This document shows positions 1-4,599 of a stretch of DNA of 6,936 bases, one piece after another. How positions within the stretch are numbered: position 1 is the first letter of the stretch; the number at the start of each line of letters is the position of its first letter. The stretch is from an uncultured Flavobacteriales bacterium. Lineage in GTDB: Bacteria; Bacteroidota; Bacteroidia; Flavobacteriales; Crocinitomicaceae. The DNA is taken from assembly GCA_946479125.1 (NCBI GenBank), contig CAMLET010000172.1, positions 1 through 6,936 on the forward strand. Direction: 5' to 3'. The position numbers were made by a program, and so were the translations under genes. The notes beneath the pieces were generated by a model that saw only the letters and a program-made list of their open reading frames with translations, searched no databases and was not told where the DNA came from.

Positions 1-1440
1 AGAAGAATCAGAGTTCAAACCGATACTAGGTTCAAATGTGGTAACCGGAGGATAAAGAGATGGATCCAGGTTGATATCAAAAGAGAAAAGTGTTCCATCA
101 TCCGCCGCCCAGTTGTCAATTACTGTAAGTGTCCAAATTCCGTTTAACGGACAACCTACTAAATTGTCGAAAGGTTGAATTGGTTCATAATCTCCAGCTG
201 GAATTGTTCCTCCAAATCCGCTGTTGTCAACCCATTCTACCCAGGTCTCAGTTGCCATCGGTGTGAAACAATACGTATATGGAACTCCCTGAGTTGTAGG
301 ATCAGAACAGTCCACATTATCCAATGGATTTGGTTCTCCAATTTGAGTTCCACCTCCACCTTGCTGGTGTAAGATCTGCGTTTGTCCATTCGGACATTGA
401 ACGATGACTACGATATCACCCATGAACGAGTGCTCCAAATCAATACAGAAGCTTTCTACATCTGCCACGCTTTGGATTGTTGATCCAGCAGCAAATCCTG
501 TTTGCATAATCTCAACATCCTGAGAAACTCCTAATAAAGTATCTGGCAAACAACCGTCATCAATAGTTTGTGAACCCGGGAAACCATCCCATAGAACTGG
601 GTACAATTCAGGTGTTGCAGTAAACGCTACAGATTCGCCCAAACAAAGTGTTGTATCATCGGGCCAGTTTACAAAATCGGGAATAGTAGCTACGAAAACC
701 TGTAAGTCGATGAGGTTCGTATTTCCACAACCGTTGTCGTCTGTCAAAAAGAGTTGAACCAAATATTGTCCGGGAGTGTCCCATGTGTGAGAAACGTTCT
801 GTCCAGTTGCAGAGCTTCCGTCCATGAAATCCCATTCGTAATTGGTAATTGTAAATCCTGGTGCTGCGAAAGATCCGTTTCCTGTAAAGCTTACAGATTC
901 ACCGATACAAACGCGCGTACTGTCTAATGTTTCACCATTCGTGATGTTTCCGGCAGCAGTTGGTGTAGCACATGGTGTTTCACAAGTTGCACTAGCCGTA
1001 AACATTCCTGTTCCAATTGTATTTGAGCGGAAACGGATAGTTAAACAACCAGTTGGATTCAAAGCTGTAGCCTGAATGATAACTCCTTGTAATTGATTTC
1101 CTGTATACGTTCCCAATGTTGGAGCCGCTGTTGAGTTTCCATCATAAACATCCATGTAATCTACATTGGTAATGTTCGCTGCTGGATTGTCATCTGTTGT
1201 ACTCAACGCAAAGAGGTTGAATACGATATTCATGATATCTCCTGGAGTATCCGGACAAATGGTGATTGTAATGTTTTCACCGTTACCGTATCCTGATCCA
1301 CCTTGTCCACCTGAATCGATAATGAAACCGTTACAAGTAGAGACAGTAGTATTATTGTTCGCCGGAACAACATTGATTGGCGTTTGAGCAAGGGAATACA
1401 ATCCAACCAAACAGCTAAAAAGTAATGCAAAAATTCTCAT
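1..1440 (-). CDS. Secreted multidomain CUB / PKD / P-domain surface protein, N-terminal 480 residues (3' end outside window)
   Basis: The frame reads without a stop from ATG at 1440 to the window edge, so the C-terminus is missing. Residues 1-19 form a signal peptide (MRIFALLFSCLVGLYSLAQ). Residues about 36-153 look like a CUB domain: 'MDVYDGNSTAAPTLGTYTG' is the typical 'vyDG.s..ap.lg...G' stretch, followed by 'LTIRFRSN...GTGMFTA'. Residues about 165-250 form a PKD domain (CIGESVSFTG, YEWDFMDGSS, VSHTWDTPGQY). A second domain of this type seems to begin at 266 (CLGESVAFTA). Residues about 300-460 match a proprotein-convertase P-domain ('HSFMGDIVVIVQCPNG' and 'NGIWTLTVIDNWAADDGTL'). In Bacteroidota such proteins are usually large, exported adhesins or enzymes, often ending in a T9SS or gliding-associated C-terminal domain, which cannot be checked here. 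The start lies one base after the stop of the upstream gene (TAG-G-ATG), so the two are probably translationally coupled. Substrate or ligand is unknown. Confidence 0.9.
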   Translation of the reverse strand, partial: MRIFALLFSCLVGLYSLAQTPINVVPANNNTTVSTCNGFIIDSGGQGGSGYGNGENITITICPDTPGDIMNIVFNLFALSTTDDNPAANITNVDYMDVYDGNSTAAPTLGTYTGNQLQGVIIQATALNPTGCLTIRFRSNTIGTGMFTASATCETPCATPTAAGNITNGETLDSTRVCIGESVSFTGNGSFAAPGFTITNYEWDFMDGSSATGQNVSHTWDTPGQYLVQLFLTDDNGCGNTNLIDLQVFVATIPDFVNWPDDTTLCLGESVAFTATPELYPVLWDGFPGSQTIDDGCLPDTLLGVSQDVEIMQTGFAAGSTIQSVADVESFCIDLEHSFMGDIVVIVQCPNGQTQILHQQGGGGTQIGEPNPLDNVDCSDPTTQGVPYTYCFTPMATETWVEWVDNSGFGGTIPAGDYEPIQPFDNLVGCPLNGIWTLTVIDNWAADDGTLFSFDINLDPSLYPPVTTFEPSIGLNSDSS

Positions 1441-1441
1441 C

Positions 1442-1849
1442 CTATTTGGTATTTAGACTGCTTGTTTTAAATGCTTTGGAAATTTCAGGAGTGCTGTAAA
1501 CCACAAGAATGGTTTTATCACTTAGTTCGAAGTATTGACGCTCTGTTTTGGAGATTTGAATGCCATAACTAAACAAATTGAATGCAGCAGTACCAATTGT
1601 ACTTTCTACATTCGAAGGAATAGTATGCGACTTCACCACTTTCTTCTTCTCTTCTTTTGTTAGTTGTGCTTTGTTCATCACAACATAACTGCTATCCAGT
1701 TCAAACAACATGTAGTTGTATGCGTTCTTGTTATAGGTATAAGCCTTGTTTACAGCCTCACCTCTGTTGGCAATAAGTCGTTGATCAACGTTTTGAGCGT
1801 AGCACTGCAATGTGGAGAGTGTCAATGCCAGAATCACTAGTTTTTTCAT
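1442..1849 (-). CDS. Small secreted protein of unknown function, first gene of a two-gene unit
   Basis: This gene encodes 135 residues. I chose the ATG at 1849 because it opens directly into a compact signal peptide (MKKLVILALTLSTLQCYAQ) with likely cleavage at 'CYA|Q'. An in-frame ATG seven codons upstream (1870) would only add a charged leader. A cysteine sits at residue 16, but 'TLQC' is a poor lipobox, so signal peptidase I export is preferred over lipidation. The mature part is about 117 residues, with a basic patch near the middle (KEEKKKVVKS) and no domain I recognise. The alternation in 'QYFELSDKTILVVYS' suggests some beta structure. Its stop is separated by one base from the start of the CUB/PKD/P-domain gene, so the two very likely share an mRNA. 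It could be an accessory or chaperone for that large exported protein; this is inference from position only. The leader contains a CRP-type palindrome. Confidence 0.75.
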   Translation of the reverse strand: MKKLVILALTLSTLQCYAQNVDQRLIANRGEAVNKAYTYNKNAYNYMLFELDSSYVVMNKAQLTKEEKKKVVKSHTIPSNVESTIGTAAFNLFSYGIQISKTERQYFELSDKTILVVYSTPEISKAFKTSSLNTK

Positions 1850-1896
1850 GAATTCAATTCGTTTAAACAAAAATGTAGTAGAGGGGCGCTTAGTAG

Positions 1897-1912
1897 TGTG
1901 AAATTCATCACA
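1897..1912. promoter_or_regulatory. CRP/FNR-superfamily-type palindrome TGTGA-N6-TCACA
   Basis: The sequence TGTGA AATTCA TCACA is an exact match to the two half-sites and 6-bp spacer of the enterobacterial CRP operator core. It lies 47-62 bp upstream of the chosen start of the 135-residue secreted protein and downstream (in the minus-strand sense) of the preceding gene's terminator, so it sits where a regulator of the secreted-protein/CUB-PKD unit would bind. An overlapping 8-bp palindrome CACATGTG occupies 1909-1916. Bacteroidota do encode Crp/Fnr-family regulators, but their operators need not match this consensus, so the regulator's identity is uncertain. I found no convincing TAnnTTTG-type -7 element. 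The nearest candidate is TACATTTTTG on the minus strand at 1868-1877, which has two extra bases. Confidence 0.4.
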
Positions 1913-1951
1913 TGTGTAGAACGCACAAATTCTTTTTTTGGTTGCCCCAGA

Positions 1952-1981
1952 AATGCGTTTTTGTGAAAATATTAACGCATT
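1952..1981. repeat. Inverted repeat AATGCGTT...AACGCATT (8-bp arms, 14-bp spacer)
   Basis: The arms are exact reverse complements at 1952-1959 and 1974-1981, with an A/T-rich spacer. Neither strand has a clean T-run directly after it, so it does not look like a terminator. It sits between the terminator of the charged-protein gene and the leader of the secreted-protein gene. It could be an operator or a leader-RNA hairpin; its function is not known. Confidence 0.4.
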
Positions 1982-1983
1982 AA

Positions 1984-2020
1984 AAATGAAAAGGGGCTGA
2001 TTTCCTGAGAAACCAACCCC
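1984..2020 (-). terminator. Rho-independent terminator of the charged secreted-protein gene
   Basis: Read on the minus strand, GGGGTTGGTTTC / TCAG / GAAATCAGCCCC forms an uninterrupted 12-bp stem (two G-U wobbles) with a 4-nt loop, followed by TTTTCATTTTT. On the plus strand the two wobbles become A-C mismatches and there is no trailing T-run, so the element is directional. It starts about 32 bases after the stop of the gene at 2053-2631 and insulates it from the next transcription unit. Confidence 0.85.
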
Positions 2021-2052
2021 TAGTCGTCTGTGAACTGACCAACCTAACCTAC

Positions 2053-2631
2053 CTAAACTACTTCTTCAATTTCTTCATCCAATAGCACGAAGAACTCATA
2101 AACGTCTTCTTTAAGTGCTACTGACTGTTGCTTTTCCGCCTCACGTTTGGCGTAAAGTGCCTGAAGTTTTGCAGAGTCATAAGCGAACTCTATCTCATCT
2201 CCTCGACGTAAATCTCTACGTACCTCACGTTTTGCTACTCGCAAATCTTTTTTAGCTTGACATTTTTCTTTGTCCTGAGCTTTAATGGCTGTCCATTGAT
2301 CGGCTGCTAAATCGCGGTGGTCAATATTCAGGTATTTTTTATCCCTGCGTAAGTCCGCTTTAGCTTTCCGAATCTCCTTCTTGCTCATGTGCTTCTCAAT
2401 TGTCAAACCAGCTTTTTTGTTTTTCTTGAACTCAGCTTTGTGGAACACAATACGTTCTCTGTCTTTTTGAATGTTGGACATAGAACGTTTCATGTCTTTG
2501 TACTCTTTACGATTCGCCAAGCGGTGTTCTTCGATTTTTCTGTCGCCGTCACCAGCAAACGCAAACTGAGTTGCAATTGTACTTGTCCCGATCATCCCGA
2601 CCAAAAACAAGTTTTTCAATGTTGCTTTCAT
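2053..2631 (-). CDS. Highly charged, probably helical secreted protein of unknown function
   Basis: This gene encodes 192 residues. Residues 1-26 are a signal peptide ending AFA|GDGD, which supports the ATG at 2631. Its leader is A-rich (CCAAAAAAATAAAATGTT before the ATG) and has no Shine-Dalgarno. Residues 27-165 are extremely rich in Lys, Arg, Glu and Asp, with few prolines or glycines, for example 'KKEIRKAKADLRRDKKYL' and 'KKDLRVAKREVRRDLRRG'. This suggests long charged helices or a coiled coil with a basic surface. Residues about 172-192 switch to an acidic and hydrophobic tail (EDVYEFFVLLDEEIEEVV). There is a single Cys near residue 122. I recognise no family. A periplasmic, metal- or polyanion-binding role, or an OmpH/Skp-like or CpxP-like chaperone-type role, is possible, but none is shown by the sequence. 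It is monocistronic: its own terminator follows, and the gene upstream is divergent. Confidence 0.8.
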   Translation of the reverse strand: MKATLKNLFLVGMIGTSTIATQFAFAGDGDRKIEEHRLANRKEYKDMKRSMSNIQKDRERIVFHKAEFKKNKKAGLTIEKHMSKKEIRKAKADLRRDKKYLNIDHRDLAADQWTAIKAQDKEKCQAKKDLRVAKREVRRDLRRGDEIEFAYDSAKLQALYAKREAEKQQSVALKEDVYEFFVLLDEEIEEVV

Positions 2632-2757
2632 AACATTTTATTTTTTTGGTTTGATTAGCAATAGGCAAGCGATGTGCCTCGAAGTTTTAAGAAAAGTTAA
2701 AGAGCAGTGCTGTAGCGGGTTACCGAAGGTTCAATTTCGTGCCAAAAATCCGAAATC

Positions 2758-2801
2758 TTTTCAAAATGAAAAACACGGTTTCAAAATGAAGTTCAATTGA
2801 A
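2758..2801. promoter_or_regulatory. Cluster of three TTCA...TGAA palindromes, operator-like, upstream of the TonB-C lipoprotein gene
   Basis: The 12-mer TTTCAAAATGAA occurs exactly twice, at 2759-2770 and 2779-2790, with a start-to-start distance of 20 bp, about two helical turns. Each copy contains the palindrome TTCA-AAA-TGAA, extended to TTTTCA-AAA-TGAAAA in the first copy. A third palindrome, TTCAATTGAA, is perfect and follows at 2792-2801. The cluster ends 33 bp before the start codon at 2835. A weak -7-like TTTCTTTG lies at 2810-2817 with no matching -33 element. It is closest to the plus-strand lipoprotein gene, but lies in the shared divergent gap and could also act on the minus-strand gene starting at 2631. 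Confidence 0.45.
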
Positions 2802-2834
2802 TAATTTCTTTTCTTTGAAGTGTAAATCCAACCC

Positions 2835-3314
2835 ATGAAATCATCATTTATTCTTTTTGGCTTTTCACTGTTCATTCTTGTTTCATGTGATTTCGATTAC
2901 GTTCCTGAACGTAAGTCGGAACGTGAAAAGGAAATGCAGCGACAAGAATCGGTTGAATCTGTGCCTTATGCACGTGAGAATGAAGAGAGTTTTCCTGAGT
3001 CTGTAGAAACTGTAACAGAGGAGGAGGCTGAATTTCCCGGCGGGCAACAAGCTATGGCTCAATGGCTCCAAATGAATGTGAGTTATCCCGAGAAAGAATT
3101 GGATCAAGGAATTGGGGGTCGGGTTTACGTTCGATTTATTGTGGATACGAAAGGGAATATCAAAAATGTGACGGTTAGTCGCGGCGCATCTCCCGGATTA
3201 GATAAAGAAGCTGTTCGTGCTGTGAGAAGTATGCCGCGCTGGAAACCAGGAAAGAACAACGGGAAACCAGTGAATATGTGGTACAATCTTCCGATTAAGT
3301 TTACGCCGGAATAG
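2835..3314 (+). CDS. TonB C-terminal-domain lipoprotein
   Basis: This gene encodes 159 residues. The start is followed by a short signal peptide ending in the lipobox LVSC, so Cys18 is the predicted lipidated residue and the protein should be membrane-anchored by lipid. Residues about 20-65 form an acidic, glutamate-rich linker. Residues 66-158 form a TonB C-terminal domain: 'EFPGGQQAMAQWLQMNVSYP' at the front, 'GGRVYVRFIVDTKGNIKNVTVSRG' in the middle, and the signature 'MPRWKPGKNNGKPVNMWYNLPIKF' at the end. In a classical TonB this domain contacts outer-membrane TonB-dependent transporters, driven by ExbB/ExbD through an N-terminal membrane helix. That helix and its activation residues are absent here, so proton-motive coupling is unlikely. 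Such stand-alone TonB-C lipoproteins are common in Bacteroidota and their role is largely undefined. Three palindromes upstream suggest specific regulation. The stop codon abuts that of the convergent membrane-protein gene. Confidence 0.9.
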   Translation: MKSSFILFGFSLFILVSCDFDYVPERKSEREKEMQRQESVESVPYARENEESFPESVETVTEEEAEFPGGQQAMAQWLQMNVSYPEKELDQGIGGRVYVRFIVDTKGNIKNVTVSRGASPGLDKEAVRAVRSMPRWKPGKNNGKPVNMWYNLPIKFTPE

Positions 3315-3794
3315 CTACCAGCGCCATGAAGAGTACCTTCCGAATCTTCGGTTTGGATCAATGATCTGAGCTCCTTTAATATAATTGGCTGCCAGAATCA
3401 GGAGGAAACTTGCAAGAGTTATATAACCGAAAGTCCAATAAGGGGTGGCAGAGAAACTATTGATTCTTTGCGTAATTACTTTATTGTCAACAATAAGTTG
3501 AACGAATTTATGAGATGATCTTCTCGCAAGTAATGAAACGAGATGAACACCAGCGATAAACAAAACTGGTAAGTAACACCATTTCTTAAGTTTAGAGATT
3601 TTCAACTGAACTGAATTTCTTGAAATATCAATGCTCTCCTGATTTGCAACTCCCGCAGTTTCCAGTTTTCTAATTCCAGTTAATCGATGATTCAGTGAAC
3701 TGTACTTGCTATTGTAGATCACGAAATACACGAAATGGATTCCAACAAAGATCAATTGAAGTTTAAAATTGCTGTCTATCCTTGGATCTGTCAT
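3315..3794 (-). CDS. Three-helix integral membrane protein of unknown function
   Basis: This gene encodes 159 residues. Three hydrophobic segments are visible at about 12-28 (LQLIFVGIHFVYFVIY), 72-90 (CYLPVLFIAGVHLVSLLA) and 118-138 (WTFGYITLASFLLILAANY). A roughly 40-residue polar loop separates the first two, and the C-terminal tail is basic and aromatic (DPNRRFGRYSSWRW). No conserved catalytic motif stands out and I cannot assign a family. The ATG at 3794 overlaps the stop of the methyltransferase gene (ATGA at 3791-3794), which supports both the start choice and translational coupling. The stop codon directly abuts the stop of the convergent TonB-C lipoprotein gene, so any transcript running past its end is antisense to that gene. 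Membership of the methyltransferase operon is well supported; a shared function is only inferred. Confidence 0.8.
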   Translation of the reverse strand: MTDPRIDSNFKLQLIFVGIHFVYFVIYNSKYSSLNHRLTGIRKLETAGVANQESIDISRNSVQLKISKLKKWCYLPVLFIAGVHLVSLLARRSSHKFVQLIVDNKVITQRINSFSATPYWTFGYITLASFLLILAANYIKGAQIIDPNRRFGRYSSWRW

Positions 3795-4522
3795 TTTATT
3801 AGTCGACCTATTTTAAACAAAGTTGGAAAGATAATTTCAATTGTTTCGAACGATGGAAGGTTTTCTTCGAATTCAATTAAAGGATCAATGCCAGTTTTGT
3901 CTTTGTAGTGTTTCAGTCCCGACCAAGTACCTAAGTAACCCAGCAATTGTTCTTTCGTCCAATGATATCTTGCTTCAAACTTTGGCACTTCAATTTCTTC
4001 AAAAGGGAAAGGAATCGTTCGGTATTCTTCGTCGATGTGAACACGTTCCGGATCCCAGTACTTCAGCAATTTTCCTTCGTAAAGTTCTTTTACCAATCGA
4101 TATACTTCGTCGTTCTGAATGATTGAATTTCCATATCCGAGCAGCACGATTAATCCTTCATTTTTCAGTACACGTTTTACTTCGGCGTTGAATTTCTCAA
4201 AGTGGAACCAGTGAATGGCTTGTCCAACAGTTACACAATCGAAATGATTATCTGGGAAGTTCGTTTGTTCTGCAACCTGCTGTGAGTAATTGATTTTTAG
4301 ATGAGAAACCGCATTTTTCAATTGATTTTCACTTAAATCAGTCGCTTCTACCTGCTCAAACAGGTTCACCAATTCCTTCGCCACCTGTCCGTTTCCCGTA
4401 GCACAATCCCAAACTCGTTCACGCTTTTCCAGAATAGAATCCAGATATTCAAACACTTCTTTTGGATAAGAAGGTCGAAACGCTGCATAGTTTGCTGAAT
4501 TATGTGAGAAATTGTCTTTCAT
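3791..4522 (-). CDS. Class I SAM-dependent methyltransferase (Methyltransf_11-like, substrate unknown)
   Basis: This gene encodes 243 residues, a normal length for this family. The N-terminus 'HNSANYAAFRPSYP' is the usual '...Y...RP.YP' opening of the trans-aconitate/UbiE-like methyltransferase group. Motif I, the SAM-binding glycine loop, is VWDCATGNGQ at residues 37-46. Asp62 in 'EATDLSENQL' fits the ribose-binding acidic residue at the end of strand 2. 'AEQTNFPDNHFDCVTVGQAIHWF' at 84-106 covers motifs II and III, and 'EVKRVLKNEGLIVLLGYG' at about 114-131 is the following helix and strand. It is cytosolic, with no signal peptide or membrane segment. The C-terminal half (WDPERVHIDEEYRTIPFPFEE, then YLGTWSGLKHY) is typical of small-molecule methyltransferases related to yeast Crg1/Tmt1, but the substrate cannot be read from the sequence. 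Its stop overlaps the start of the membrane-protein gene. A 77-bp gap separates it from the tandem FGE-like gene upstream. Confidence 0.9.
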   Translation of the reverse strand: MKDNFSHNSANYAAFRPSYPKEVFEYLDSILEKRERVWDCATGNGQVAKELVNLFEQVEATDLSENQLKNAVSHLKINYSQQVAEQTNFPDNHFDCVTVGQAIHWFHFEKFNAEVKRVLKNEGLIVLLGYGNSIIQNDEVYRLVKELYEGKLLKYWDPERVHIDEEYRTIPFPFEEIEVPKFEARYHWTKEQLLGYLGTWSGLKHYKDKTGIDPLIEFEENLPSFETIEIIFPTLFKIGRLIK

Positions 4523-4599
4523 TTAAAAAGAGGAAAGATAAACAGAGGAAGGAGGAAACTTCGACTACGCTCAGTTAGCTTTCAGTCTGAAATTAAGAA
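4523..4599. other. 77-bp spacer with a CTTCGACTACGCTCAG element, a 13-bp palindrome and short purine repeats
   Basis: The spacer between the tandem FGE-like gene and the methyltransferase gene contains three small structures. CTTCGACTACGCTCAG at 4559-4574 is flanked by short complementary arms (AACT at 4557-4560, AGTT at 4573-4576). From general familiarity it resembles a short element scattered in intergenic regions of many bacterial genomes, here with eroded stems. TTTCAG-T-CTGAAA at 4580-4592 is a 6+6 bp palindrome with no T-run, so it is not a convincing terminator. GAGGAA(A/G) occurs three times at 4530-4536, 4545-4551 and 4552-4558, giving a pyrimidine-rich leader for the methyltransferase mRNA. 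No clear promoter is visible, so readthrough from the upstream gene remains possible. Confidence 0.35.

Noticed and set aside
842..1387. Open frames on the plus strand (842-1075, 1166-1387) and a minus-strand frame at 1230-1430
   Set aside because: They lie inside the minus-strand CUB/PKD/P-domain gene, which has a signal peptide and recognisable domains along its whole length; the alternative translations show no domain.
1850..1870. Upstream ATG at 1870 as start of the 135-residue secreted protein
   Set aside because: The added MFKRIEF prefix makes an unusually long charged leader, while the ATG at 1849 gives a standard MKK signal-peptide start.
2038..2060. Telomere-like AACCTAACCTACCTAAACTA run just after the charged-protein gene
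   Set aside because: It is only three to four short degenerate units overlapping the stop codon, most likely low-complexity sequence.
2663..2679. Small hairpin AGGCA-N7-TGCCT in the leader of the charged-protein gene
   Set aside because: A 5-bp stem is too weak to call a riboswitch or attenuator, and no anti-structure or leader peptide is visible.
2692..2699. Minus-strand TAACTTTT, a near match to the Bacteroidota -7 element TAnnTTTG
   Set aside because: No TTTG-type -33 element lies at the right distance and the last base mismatches, so it was not listed as a promoter.
2883..3361. Minus-strand frames at 2883-3107 and 3125-3361
   Set aside because: They are antisense to the TonB-C lipoprotein gene, whose lipobox and TonB signature fix the coding strand.
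3841..4122. Plus-strand frame of 93 residues
   Set aside because: It is antisense to the methyltransferase gene, which has a clear SAM-binding motif and a normal length.
4580..4592. TTTCAG-T-CTGAAA as terminator of the tandem FGE-like gene
   Set aside because: The stem would have to open to leave a loop, it is A/T-rich and no T-run follows on the minus strand.
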